A stretch of DNA of 64,000 nucleotides from Rhodobacter sp. CZR27. GTDB lineage: Bacteria; Pseudomonadota; Alphaproteobacteria; Rhodobacterales; Rhodobacteraceae. Below, one piece after another: positions 52,277 to 60,210 of the stretch. How positions within the stretch are numbered: the stretch's first letter is position 1; each line of letters begins with the position of its first letter. The notes beneath the pieces are model-generated. The model saw nothing but the letters and a program-made list of their open reading frames with translations. It was not told the DNA's origin and searched no databases. The stretch is from contig NZ_CP023548.1 in the NCBI RefSeq assembly GCF_002407205.1, positions 1,698,501 through 1,762,500 of the forward strand, in the 5' to 3' direction. The position numbers were made by a program, and so were the translations under genes.

Positions 52277-53500
52277 ATGGCCGCCGTATCCTCGATCTGG
52301 CTTGCCCCGCATCGGCCGCTGTTTCTGGCGGCGGGGTTGTGGGCGCTGGTCGCGCTGGTCTGGTGGCACTGGGGCGGCTCGATGGGCCTTTCAACGCCGG
52401 TCCTTGGCACCTCGGGCCTCTGGCACGGGCACGAGATGCTGTTCGGCCTCGGTTCGGCGGCGGTGGGGGGCTACTTCCTGACCGCCTCGATGAGCTGGCG
52501 CGGCGCGGACCCGCTGAGCGGGCGGCCCCTGATGGCCCTCGTGGCGCTCTGGCTGCTCGGGCGGGTGGCCCTGCTGGCCGAGGGGCTGTGGCCCGGCCTG
52601 CCACTGTGGCTGCTCCAGCCGGCGGCGCTGGGCTACTTTCTCTTGCTCGGCGCCCTGCTTGCGCGCGAGGCGGTCGCGGCACGGCGCTGGCCGAAGCTCG
52701 GCTTCGCCGCCGGCATCTTCGCCTTCGGGCTGGCCGAGACGCTTTACCTTCGCGCGGCGGTCACCGAGGCGATGCCCGACAGCGCGACAATGGTCCGCGT
52801 GGGCTGGATGTTCTTCGCGATCAAGATCTCGATCATCGGCGGGCGGATGGTGCCGGCCTTCACGCTGAACTGGCTGCGGCAGGCCGGGCTGACGGTGGCC
52901 GATCCCGCGCCGCGCCCGGCGCTCGGCTGGGCGGCGCTCGGGCTGCTCTGGTCGGCTCTGGCGCTGACCTTCGCCGGGGAAGAAACCGTCTCGGCACTGG
53001 CGCTGATCGCGGCGGGCATCCTGCAGGGCATCCGTCTTGCCGGCTGGCGGGGCAGGGACGCGCGGGGCAACCTGTTGCTCCTGCTGCTGCATGCCACCTT
53101 CGGCTGGCTCGCGGCCGGGCTGGTGCTGGTGGGCCTCGCGCGGCTCGGCCTGCTGCCGCTGGCGGAGATGGACGCGCTTCATGCGCTGACCATGGGCGCC
53201 ATGTCGGGCATGATCCTGTCGCTTGCCGCCCGCGCGGCGGCGCCCCGCGACGGCGGGCCGCTGCGGGCGCGGCCGACGATGGTCGCGGCCTTCGCCCTGA
53301 TCTGGAGCGCCGCGCTGCTGCGGCTGGCGGCACCGCTGGCACCTTCGGCCGATGTCGTCACGCTGGCCGCGGCGCTCTGGTGCCTTGGCTGGCTGTCCTT
53401 CCTTGCGGGTTACCTGCCGACCGTGCTCGGCCCGGTGGCACGCCCCGTCTTCTCCGGCCCCCGCGCCCAGACCCAACTTGTCAGGATCGAGATACGCTGA
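52277..53500 (+). CDS. nnrS: NnrS-family haem-copper membrane protein
   Basis: A 407-residue polytopic membrane protein with about 12 helices and the NnrS family pattern: WHGHEMLFGLGSAAVGGYFLT (about 48-68; His-rich first motif), GGRMVPAFTLNWLRQAG (about 197) and LHALTMGAMSGMILSLAARA (about 300). NnrS contributes to nitric-oxide tolerance in denitrifiers and Vibrio. GGGAG lies six bases before the ATG. The stop shares a base with the cobO start, an unexpected pairing with a cobalamin gene. Confidence 0.88.
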   Translation: MAAVSSIWLAPHRPLFLAAGLWALVALVWWHWGGSMGLSTPVLGTSGLWHGHEMLFGLGSAAVGGYFLTASMSWRGADPLSGRPLMALVALWLLGRVALLAEGLWPGLPLWLLQPAALGYFLLLGALLAREAVAARRWPKLGFAAGIFAFGLAETLYLRAAVTEAMPDSATMVRVGWMFFAIKISIIGGRMVPAFTLNWLRQAGLTVADPAPRPALGWAALGLLWSALALTFAGEETVSALALIAAGILQGIRLAGWRGRDARGNLLLLLLHATFGWLAAGLVLVGLARLGLLPLAEMDALHALTMGAMSGMILSLAARAAAPRDGGPLRARPTMVAAFALIWSAALLRLAAPLAPSADVVTLAAALWCLGWLSFLAGYLPTVLGPVARPVFSGPRAQTQLVRIEIR

Positions 53501-54105
53501 TGGACGACGCTACCCGCCACGCCGAGAAGAAGGCCCGCATCAAGGCCGCCCGCGACCGGATGATGGCGGAAAAGTCCGGCGAGAAAGGCCTGATCATCGT
53601 CCATACCGGGCCGGGCAAGGGCAAGTCCTCCTCGGGCTTCGGGATGATCTTGCGCTGCATCGCGCATGGCATGCCCTGCGCCGTCGTGCAGTTCATCAAG
53701 GGCGCCTGGGACACCGGCGAGCGTCGTCTGCTGACCGGCGCGTTCGGCGGGCTCTGCCAGTTCCACGCCATGGGCGAGGGCTTCACCTGGGAGACGCAGG
53801 ACCGCGGGCGCGACATCGCCGCCGCCCGCGCCGGCTGGGAGAAGGCGAAGGAGCTGATCCGCGATCCTGCGATCCGCATGGTCCTGCTGGACGAGATCAA
53901 CATCGCGCTGCGCTACGACTATCTGGACCTGGCCGAGGTGCTGGCCTTCCTGCGCGACGAGAAGCCGCCGATGACCCATGTCGTCCTTACGGGGCGCAAC
54001 GCGAAGCCCGAACTGATCGAGGCGGCCGATCTGGTCACCGAGATGGTCGCGGTGAAGCATCCGTTCCGCGCCGGGATCAAGGGCCAGCCGGGGGTGGAGT
54101 TCTGA
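53500..54105 (+). CDS. cobO: Cob(I)yrinic acid a,c-diamide adenosyltransferase
   Basis: Adds the 5'-deoxyadenosyl group to cobalt in corrinoids using ATP. The 201-residue CobA/CobO/BtuR-type protein has the P-loop HTGPGKGKSSSGFGMI (about 35-50), VVQFIKGAWDTGERRL (about 63), LLDEINIALRYDYLDL (about 129) and VVLTGRNAKPELIEAADLVT (about 160). It starts one base inside nnrS, so translation is coupled. It is on the opposite strand from the main cob cluster. Confidence 0.94.
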   Translation: MDDATRHAEKKARIKAARDRMMAEKSGEKGLIIVHTGPGKGKSSSGFGMILRCIAHGMPCAVVQFIKGAWDTGERRLLTGAFGGLCQFHAMGEGFTWETQDRGRDIAAARAGWEKAKELIRDPAIRMVLLDEINIALRYDYLDLAEVLAFLRDEKPPMTHVVLTGRNAKPELIEAADLVTEMVAVKHPFRAGIKGQPGVEF

Positions 54106-54166
54106 CGGCGCCGCAAGGGCGCGCATGCAGCCGCGGCGGGCAGGTTGCTGTATCGACTGAGGAAAG

Positions 54167-54241
54167 TGGCTGGGGCGGCTGGATTCGAACCAACGAATGG
54201 CGGTACCAAAAACCGCTGCCTTACCGCTTGGCGACGCCCCA
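54167..54241 (-). tRNA. tRNA-Gln (anticodon TTG), copy 1
   Basis: 75 bases on the minus strand. Acceptor TGGGGCG pairs with CGCCCCA, the anticodon arm is GCGGT-TTTTGGT-ACCGC with TTG at 34-36, the T loop is GGTTCGAATCC, and CCA is encoded. It reads CAA codons. Confidence 0.94.
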
Positions 54242-54329
54242 ACTGTGCGGCCGATATCTAGCAAAGGCGCCCCCGAGCCGCAAGAGCGCAGTCGTCACCG
54301 GAACCGATGCTGCCATCGCTTCCGGCAAG

Positions 54330-54404
54330 TGGCTGGGGCGGCTGGATTCGAACCAACGAATGGCGGTACCAAAAACCGCTGCCTTACCGCTTGGCGACGC
54401 CCCA
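54330..54404 (-). tRNA. tRNA-Gln (anticodon TTG), copy 2
   Basis: A second 75-base copy, identical base for base to the gene at 54167-54241 and 163 bases away in the same orientation. The sequence between the two copies is not duplicated beyond a few bases. Confidence 0.94.
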
Positions 54405-54501
54405 ACTGCGGCGGTGTTTAGCGAAGCCTCCGGACCTCTGCAAGGGGCAGTCCGCAGATTTCTGGCATTGCCGCGATATTGGCCGCAAGCTATGGAAGCG
54501 C

Positions 54502-55680
54502 ATGGAAAAAACCGACGTCGTGATCCTGGGGGCAGGGGCCGCCGGCATGTTCTGCGCCATCGAGGCGGGCCGCCGGGGCCGCCGCGTGCTGGTGATCGAC
54601 CATGCCCGCGCGCCGGGCGAGAAGATCCGCATCTCGGGCGGCGGGCGCTGCAATTTCACCAACCGCGGCATCGCGCCCGACCGTTTCCTGTCGCGGAACC
54701 CGCGCTTTGCACTCTCGGCGCTGAAGCGCTTCACGCAGTGGGATTTCATCGCCCGTCTCGACGCCGAGGGAATCGCCTGGCACGAGAAGACGCTGGGGCA
54801 GCTGTTCTGCGACGGCTCCGCCACGCAGATCGTGGACATGCTGGTGCGGCAGATGCGCGAGGCCGGGGTGACGCTCTGGCTGTCCACCGAGCCGGGCGAG
54901 GTGCGCCGGGACGGCGGGGGCTTCGTCGTCGACACCTCGCGAGGGGCGGTCTCGGCCGCCTCGGTCGTCGTGGCCACCGGAGGGAAATCCATCCCGAAGA
55001 TGGGCGCGAGCGGCTACGGCTATCGCCTGGCCGAAAGCTTCGGCCTGCCGGTGGTCGAGACACGGCCGGGCCTCGTCCCGCTGACCTTCGCGACGCAGGA
55101 GCTGGACCTGCTGAAGCCGCTGGCGGGCATTGCCGTGCCGGCCCGCGTCTCGGCGGGCGGGGCGGCCTTCGACGAGGCCGTGCTGTTCACGCATCGCGGC
55201 CTGTCGGGTCCGGCGATTCTCCAGATCAGTTCCTACTGGCGCGAGGGGATGCCGGTCACCCTGCGGCTCGCTCCGGGCAGCGAGGTGCTGCAGATGCTGC
55301 GACGCGGCCGCGACGAGCAGGCCCGGAGCGCGGTCCGCACGGTGCTGGCGCAGATCCTGCCGGAGCGCCTCGCACGGCATCTGGAGGGCCGGGCCGGGAT
55401 CGAGGGGCCGCTGGGCGCGCAGTCGAATGCCACGCTGGACAGGCTCGCCAGCCTCGTCGGCGCCTGGGAGCTTCGGCCGGTCGGCACCGAAGGCTACCGC
55501 ACCGCCGAGGTCACGCTGGGCGGCGTGGACACCGATCATCTCGACGCCCGGACCCTGCAGGCCCGCAGCATCCCGGGGCTGCATTTCATCGGCGAGGCGG
55601 TGGACGTCACCGGCTGGCTCGGCGGCTACAACTTCCAGTGGGCGTGGTCATCGGGCTGGGCAGCCGGTCAGGTGGTCTGA
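54502..55680 (+). CDS. BaiN/HI0933-like flavoprotein
   Basis: A 392-residue FAD oxidoreductase of the BaiN/YhiN (HI0933) family. It has the Rossmann loop VVILGAGAAGMFCAIEAGRR at the N terminus, GEKIRISGGGRCNFTNRG (about 40), VVVATGGKSIPKMGASGYGY (about 155) and GEAVDVTGWLGGYNFQWAWS near the C terminus. The start is the ATG at 54502; the longer frame overlaps tRNA-Gln. Substrate is unknown in most bacteria. It is the last chromosomal gene before the mobile element. Confidence 0.88.
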   Translation: MEKTDVVILGAGAAGMFCAIEAGRRGRRVLVIDHARAPGEKIRISGGGRCNFTNRGIAPDRFLSRNPRFALSALKRFTQWDFIARLDAEGIAWHEKTLGQLFCDGSATQIVDMLVRQMREAGVTLWLSTEPGEVRRDGGGFVVDTSRGAVSAASVVVATGGKSIPKMGASGYGYRLAESFGLPVVETRPGLVPLTFATQELDLLKPLAGIAVPARVSAGGAAFDEAVLFTHRGLSGPAILQISSYWREGMPVTLRLAPGSEVLQMLRRGRDEQARSAVRTVLAQILPERLARHLEGRAGIEGPLGAQSNATLDRLASLVGAWELRPVGTEGYRTAEVTLGGVDTDHLDARTLQARSIPGLHFIGEAVDVTGWLGGYNFQWAWSSGWAAGQVV

Positions 55681-56055
55681 GGGTGTTCGGGCGGGTGGCC
55701 GGGCTGGCCCGTGCCCCGCGCAGGTGCAGGTGCAGGGAAGCGAAGGTCGCCATCCGGCACAGTCGGCTGGTGTGTGCGCGATCATCTTATAAGGTTTCGA
55801 ATGCGACACTCGGAACTGTGTGTGTGGTGATGGCCGCTTGCCGAACAGAGGTCTGGAGCAGCATCGCACGCTGTTCTTTCAAACTACCGGTGGTTTTGCG
55901 GCAGTTTTGGGAGCAGGTCGGACGCTGACCGGTAGTTTTGCGGATACGTCCTTGGTGCGGAGACCATAGCCTGACGCGACCAGCAGGTTAGTGTCGACCA
56001 TTCTAGCCGGGCTAGTTCGCGGCGCCGCTTGCTTCCCAACCGCGTGCGTGGCAGG
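55681..56055. other. Left border region of the mobile element, no gene
   Basis: 375 bases with no supported gene. It contains a GGTGCAGGTGCAGG tandem, then from about 55880 sequence with AAACTACCGG, GGTTTTGCGGC and CGGTAGTTTTGCGG, related motifs in both orientations. This is where base composition becomes visibly less GC-rich. Confidence 0.55.
55881..55940. repeat. Left end repeats of the mobile element
   Basis: AAACTACCG (55881-55889) inside CAAACTACCGGTGGTTTTG, a near-palindrome, and a second copy CGGTAGTTTTG (55930-55940) in the opposite orientation. Both match the right-end motif. Confidence 0.5.
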
Positions 56056-57477
56056 TCAGAGCGACGCCGGAAGAACCTCTCGCTCAGGTGCGGCCATATC
56101 CTGAAGCGCCTGGTTGCGGCGGGCGAGGGTCTCGTGCCACTCCTGCGCCTCCCGATCCTTGAAGAAGGCGGCGGACGGCGCCAGGCGAGCGACGGCTTCT
56201 TCGACCTCCTCGAGCTTCACGCGGAAGAACTCTTTCCGGAAGTTGGACATGTTGATCCTGCGGTCGGCGAACTCGCGATGAAGCGCTCCTTCGAGGGCCG
56301 GCGCCTCGTCGCTGTAGATCATCGCATGGGTGTCGAACGAGAAGGGCACAGAGGCATCGCCCAGTTCTCGCACCCGGTCATCCGGGTCCAGGCGGCGGGT
56401 GAGGCCGATCTTTACCACGTCCTCGCCGAAGGAGCCGATGTTCGAGATGATGTAGACGTAGCCGGACTTCGTCATCTCGGCCATGGCGCGAGCCCGCTCG
56501 CTCGCGCTGTGCGCTTCTGCAAGAGAGGCTTCGAGTTCCGTGATGCGGCGACGCATCTCATCGGTCGCAGAGCCGGCCTCCGCCTCTTTGCGTGCCTTGT
56601 CGAGGAGTTCCTGGTATTTTCGTTCTGCGCGCTCTGCGGCCTCCGCCTCGGCCAGCAGTTTCTTCTCCTCACGCTCCATCCGTGCCAGTTCGGCGCGCTC
56701 TTCCTTCTCGGCCTTCAGGCGCTCGCGACATTCGTGTGTCAGCCGCAGCTCCTCGATCTTCAGCGCAACATAGGCGTCGCTGATCGAGAGGTTCATCGAG
56801 CTGTTCTCGCGGTTGATCGCGGCGGCAGCCGCCATGATCCGCTTCTCCATGGCAACCGCGTTGTTCCAGCGGGTGTTCGCGATGGCGGCCTCGCACTCGT
56901 TGTTGAAGGCGCGCATCGTCAGGCGCATTTGCCGATTGACCATTGTCTGACCCTTCGACCGGCTTCCATCGACAGTCCAGCCCGTCGGGCAGATCGTGGC
57001 AGTTCCCTGCGTGATCATCGCCTTCTGACGCTCCCGCACCTCCTTGATGCGGGACTTGTAGGTCTCGCTGTCCCCAAAATCGAAGTGCGGCTCGTAGACA
57101 CCCAACTCGGCGAACGCGAGTCGTTCGTCGTAGATCGCCACCTGCTGCTCAAGTCTGTCAAAGACCTTGCGTTTCTCGGCGTAGCTGGCACGCAGATCTT
57201 CCACCCGCCGGTTCTCTTCGGCAGCGGCTGCTTTTAACTTCGTCACCTCCTCATCAATGGACAGGATAGGCGCAAACCGCCCGCGCATCTCGTCCACCAC
57301 ACCGGTCAGCCGCTCGCATTCGCGCGCCTTCTCGTTCTCTACTTCCACGATCCTGCTCACGGCCCGGCGCGCTTTCTGGGCGTATATCAGCCACATGATA
57401 AGGAAGAGTGGCGTTAATAGGAACCAGACGAGGATCCCCAAGACCAATGGATCCGCGAGCCCGCTGGATTCGTTCAC
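56056..57477 (-). CDS. Membrane-anchored DUF4041 + T5orf172 (GIY-YIG) protein
   Basis: A 473-residue protein. One N-terminal transmembrane helix lies at about residues 11-32 (LVLGILVWFLLTPLFLIMWL). A coiled coil follows (35-115), then a DUF4041-like region (about 125-235; ELGVYEPHFDFGDSETYKSR), a second coiled coil (about 255-345), and a C-terminal T5orf172/Mug113 GIY-YIG domain (about 350-435; GYVYIISN, VVKIGLTRR, Glu in ALEGALHREF). Such proteins occur in prophages and defence islands. It is probably a nuclease or DNA-binding protein tethered to the membrane; the target is unknown. Confidence 0.78.
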   Translation of the reverse strand: MNESSGLADPLVLGILVWFLLTPLFLIMWLIYAQKARRAVSRIVEVENEKARECERLTGVVDEMRGRFAPILSIDEEVTKLKAAAAEENRRVEDLRASYAEKRKVFDRLEQQVAIYDERLAFAELGVYEPHFDFGDSETYKSRIKEVRERQKAMITQGTATICPTGWTVDGSRSKGQTMVNRQMRLTMRAFNNECEAAIANTRWNNAVAMEKRIMAAAAAINRENSSMNLSISDAYVALKIEELRLTHECRERLKAEKEERAELARMEREEKKLLAEAEAAERAERKYQELLDKARKEAEAGSATDEMRRRITELEASLAEAHSASERARAMAEMTKSGYVYIISNIGSFGEDVVKIGLTRRLDPDDRVRELGDASVPFSFDTHAMIYSDEAPALEGALHREFADRRINMSNFRKEFFRVKLEEVEEAVARLAPSAAFFKDREAQEWHETLARRNQALQDMAAPEREVLPASL

Positions 57478-57636
57478 AAGAATCTCCCGTCAAAAAGTAA
57501 CCACGGCGATCATGAACTCGTAGAGGAATTGATGGAAGCACCAATCCCGCTACGCGAATCACGGTCTTCAGTGCCGCATCTGAGTAAAGCGGTCACAGTG
57601 ATCCCCGATCTGACAAATCATCACTTGAGCAGCAGG

Positions 57637-58350
57637 CTATGGAGGTTCATCAGGCATAGCGCTACCGGTCATGACTTGATCTTCCCACTCCTCAACGTCT
57701 CTCAGCACCGGCACGTTGCGCCAGAATTCGCGACAACAACGTTCGGCGTAAGCGATCCGGTCGGGGTAGGGGTTACTGAGACGATCCCAGAGATAGCCAA
57801 ACTCGCCGACAAGCGAGACGGTGGTCACGGCGAGCCTCAACAAGCCATCATACGTGGCAGGGTCCACGTCCACTCCAGCCTTTGCGAGTTTCTTGCGATC
57901 ATCGCTTTCGATGACTCGATGAGCAAAATATTCCGTGCGCAGAAGTCGGATATGATGGTGTTCCGGTGAGGCTTCCGCCACACTGTATTCTTCCAGAAGA
58001 TTCGCATAGCGGCCGACAAGAGTGGCCTCGTCAAACTCGATCCCAAGGGTCGCCAGCTGCTCACTGCGTCGTGTGTTAAGGTCATCAAGCGCAGGGAACT
58101 CTTCAAATGCCCGGCGAAGTGATACGGAGTCCCGTGCCTTGTCCCAGGCTCTCGCGCAATACAGAATCACGGCAGCCTTGACGGCACTTCGTGCGACCAA
58201 TCCGGCATATCCGGAGCAAGACCCGTTGAGACGATCCGCGATCATCTCATTCTGGTCAATCGCCACCTTCATGAAGCCAATATGCCAAGCTGCCTCATCC
58301 GCCTCGTTGCGGAGTTCCGTGATCAGCGCATCAAACTCAACTTCATTCAC
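57637..58350 (-). CDS. HEPN/AbiU2-like protein
   Basis: A 237-residue all-helical protein. The motif RTEYFAH (Rx5H) fits the HEPN consensus Rx4-6H found in toxin and abortive-infection RNases, and WDKARDSVSLRRAF with an upstream helix resembles the AbiU2/Cthe_2314-type HEPN proteins. This is recognition by motif and shape only. GTG 58350 is chosen as start; an ATG at 58377 is an alternative. It lies 50 bases after a truncated helicase on the same strand, so the two were probably one operon. Codon use is less GC-rich than in flanking chromosomal genes. Confidence 0.6.
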   Translation of the reverse strand: MNEVEFDALITELRNEADEAAWHIGFMKVAIDQNEMIADRLNGSCSGYAGLVARSAVKAAVILYCARAWDKARDSVSLRRAFEEFPALDDLNTRRSEQLATLGIEFDEATLVGRYANLLEEYSVAEASPEHHHIRLLRTEYFAHRVIESDDRKKLAKAGVDVDPATYDGLLRLAVTTVSLVGEFGYLWDRLSNPYPDRIAYAERCCREFWRNVPVLRDVEEWEDQVMTGSAMPDEPP

Positions 58351-58399
58351 TCTTTGCTTCCCTTGCCTCGGGTACATAATCTGCATATGAGGAGAGGCC

Positions 58400-58832
58400 T
58401 TATGCCCGCCGCAGCCTTTTATCCAGCCCAATAGAGCGTGCTGTTGAAGCGGGCATGTTCTCTATAGCAGCCGCTAGGGCACGTTGGTCCCCCAATATGA
58501 TGACTTGCTCCGTGCCTCTCGTGATGGCGGTGTAGATCAGGGTCCGGTCCAGCAGACGGGATCTGAAGACCGGAATGATGACGCGCCTCCATTGAGAGCC
58601 TTGGGCCTTATGGACCGAGATGGCATAGGCGAGGTCCAGGTTGTCCGCGTCGGCTGCATCGAGTTCGAACGGCTTGCCGTCCAGCGTCACGTGCGCGATG
58701 CCGTCCATCACTGACTGAACGCGGCCCATCGACCCGTTCATGAGCTCCCGGTCCCAGTCGTTCCGGGTCCAGATGATCGGATCGCCGTCGGCAATGTCGC
58801 TGCGACCGGGTAAGAGGGCGTCCTCGGTGGCC
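58400..58832 (-). pseudogene. C-terminal fragment of a RecD/UvrD-type helicase
   Basis: About 144 residues remain. DGDPIIWTRNDWDRELMNGS, LAYAISVHKAQGSQWRRVII (helicase motif V, UvrD_C_2 type) and RTLIYTAITRGTEQVIILGD (motif VI) identify the end of a superfamily 1 helicase. The N-terminal part with the Walker A motif is missing: the frame runs directly into the left inverted repeat of an IS. It cannot be an active helicase. Confidence 0.82.
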
Positions 58833-58845
58833 TGTATCGACCCAG
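58833..58845. repeat. Left terminal inverted repeat of the IS
   Basis: TGTATCGACCCAG, exact inverted match of 60198-60210. Confidence 0.9.
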
Positions 58846-59128
58846 CGGAATCTGCACAGGTTAAGCCGCCAAGGCGAATGCCTCGGCGGGGGTTTTCATG
58901 TCCAGCTCCTGATGCGGGCGGCGATGGTTGTAGAAAGCGATCCAGTCGCCGATGGCGCGTGCCGCGTGCTGGAGGCTGTCGAAGCGCTGGCGGTGAACGC
59001 ACTGCTCCTTCAGGGTCCGGATCACGCGCTCGACCATGCCGTTCTGCTGCGGGCAATGCGGGGTGATGAACTCCTGCTTCAGGCCGTAGCTGCGGACGAG
59101 GGCCGTGTATTTGCGACTGGTGAAGAGT

Positions 59129-59166
59129 GAGCCATGGTGCCGCCACTGGTCCGAGGCCCATGGCGA
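59129..59166 (+). repeat. 38-base palindromic insertion, copy A
   Basis: Interrupts orfB between RSDNG and the following FTSRKY. Ends GAGCCATGG and CCCATGGCGA give inverted arms GCCATGG...CCATGGC; the centre reads GCCGCCACTGGTCCGAGGCC. It matches copy B at 37 of 38 positions but in the opposite orientation. Confidence 0.8.
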
Positions 59167-59725
59167 ACGCCGTTGTCGGACCTCAGCAGGAACTCCTTCG
59201 TCACCCGGCCGAGTGTGCCGAACCGGTTGATCAGCGCGTGTTCCAACGCGCTCGCGGCCGTGGAGGCCTTGCCCGAGCGCGACAGGTGCCAGCCCAGAAG
59301 CTCGCGGGTATGGCAGTCGATCACCAGGGCGAGCGTGGCCCAGCCGTCGCGCCCGGCCCAGACCCGGCAGAGATCCGTGGACCAGCGCTCGTTGGGGGCC
59401 TGGGCCACCGAGGGCACCGCTTCTATCCTGGGTCGCATTCCGATCGGGCGCTTGCGGACCTGCCAGCCCTTGATCTGGAAGACCCGCTGCACCGTGTTCT
59501 TGTTGAAAGCCCAGAAGCCAGGCGACCGTGCGGTAGCCGAAGGACGGCTCCTGCTCGATCATGGCCTTGATCGGCTCGGCAAATCGTGGATCAACCTTCG
59601 GCGCAGCTTTCGTCGGCTTGTAGTACACGGTCCGCCGCGGCACGCCGAACCACGCACACAGCTTGGTCAGCGGCACCGTGATCCCATCGGCCAGAAGGCC
59701 CTGCTGGATGCTCTGGATCATTTCC

Positions 59726-59763
59726 TCGCCATGGGCCTCGGACCAGTGGCGGCTCCATGGCTC
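59726..59763 (-). repeat. 38-base palindromic insertion, copy B
   Basis: On the minus strand it is the same 38-base unit as 59129-59166, with one difference (A for T after GCCATGG), a position that would be unpaired in the fold. It lies at the orfA/orfB junction. Confidence 0.8.
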
Positions 59764-59907
59764 GATCCGCCGCATCCAGCAGGGCCTGGAGCTTTTTTCT
59801 CGCCCGCAGCTCCAGCATCGCCTCGCCATAGGCTTCCTGAAGGTCCTTCAGCTGCTTCTCGTACTGCTCGCGGATGTCGAGCGGGTTGGCGCGGAGCGCC
59901 ATCTCCA

Positions 59908-59940
59908 GGGCTTACGCGGCCGCACTGCGGCCACGGTCCC
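59908..59940 (-). repeat. 33-base hairpin insertion, copy C
   Basis: Interrupts orfA. On the plus strand it starts GGGCTTACGCGG and ends CCACGGTCCC, with a central hairpin GGCCGC-ACT-GCGGCC. It is identical to copy D except for four bases that form two swapped base pairs. Confidence 0.82.
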
Positions 59941-60039
59941 CTTCGATATCCATCCCCCGCTTGGCATCCTCGACCCAACCCTCGATCTCGGAAGGCGAGA
60001 GATCATAGGACCGGCTGGCCTCGGCCACCGTCCTTGTTC

Positions 60040-60072
60040 GGGCTTACGCGGCGCCACTGGCGCCACGGTCCC
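60040..60072 (-). repeat. 33-base hairpin insertion, copy D
   Basis: Interrupts orfA near its start. Same ends as copy C; central hairpin GGCGCC-ACT-GGCGCC. Flanking TTGT and ACAAG add a possible outer stem. 29 of 33 bases match copy C, and the four changes preserve pairing. Confidence 0.82.
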
Positions 60073-60197
60073 TCACAAGTGCCTTGGATGATCTCCACCA
60101 CGAGCGCCGTCTTGCGCTTCGCCGTCCAGCGTTTGATCGGGTCGTCCATCGTCACACTCATCGCTACCTTACTCCTTGTAGCATGAGCAGATTTTCA

Positions 60198-60210
60198 CTG
60201 GGTCGATACA
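60198..60210. repeat. Right terminal inverted repeat of the IS
   Basis: CTGGGTCGATACA, exact inverted match of 58833-58845. Confidence 0.9.

Larger units (their letters stand above)
58861..59829 (-). pseudogene. IS3-family transposase OrfB, broken
   Basis: The rve-type DDE integrase of an IS3 element, split over two frames. N-terminal part: VPLTKLCAWFGVPRRTVYYK to RTVAWLLGF. One extra T near 59506 then shifts the frame to VQRVFQIKGWQVRKRPIGMR, RWSTDLCRVWAGRDGWATLA (first catalytic Asp) and FLLRSDNG (second Asp). A 38-base palindromic insertion at 59129-59166 returns reading to the first frame with SRKYTALVRSYGLKQEFITP, HCPQQNGMVERVIRTLKEQC (catalytic Glu) and the C terminus. The catalytic residues survive but no continuous product is possible. 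Confidence 0.87.
59764..60161 (-). pseudogene. IS3-family OrfA, broken
   Basis: The helix-turn-helix OrfA begins at ATG 60161 (MSVTMDDPIKRWTAKRKTAL). A palindromic insertion at 60040-60072 interrupts it after EIIQG. Reading resumes with SYDLSPSEIEGWVEDAKRG, is interrupted again at 59908-59940, and resumes as ALRANPLDIREQYEKQLKDL and the leucine-rich coiled coil LELRARKKLQALL. The left limit is approximate. The product would stop early. Confidence 0.8.
58833..60210 (-). mobile_element. Broken IS3-family insertion sequence
   Basis: 1378 bases bounded by 13-base perfect inverted repeats TGTATCGACCCAG (58833-58845, complement at 60198-60210), with AATCTGC shared further in. It encodes IS3-type OrfA and OrfB on the minus strand, both disrupted by frameshifts and four short palindromic insertions. 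No target-site duplication is present: GGCC precedes the left end and TACG follows the right end. It separates a helicase lacking its N terminus from a recombinase lacking its C terminus. Confidence 0.88.

Noticed and set aside
55729..55739. GGTGCAGGTGCAGG tandem as a functional repeat
   Set aside because: Only about two units in GC-rich sequence; no evidence of significance.
59134..60186. 350-codon plus-strand frame across the IS
   Set aside because: Antisense to the transposase genes; its continuity comes from GC-rich sequence, and no domain is recognisable.
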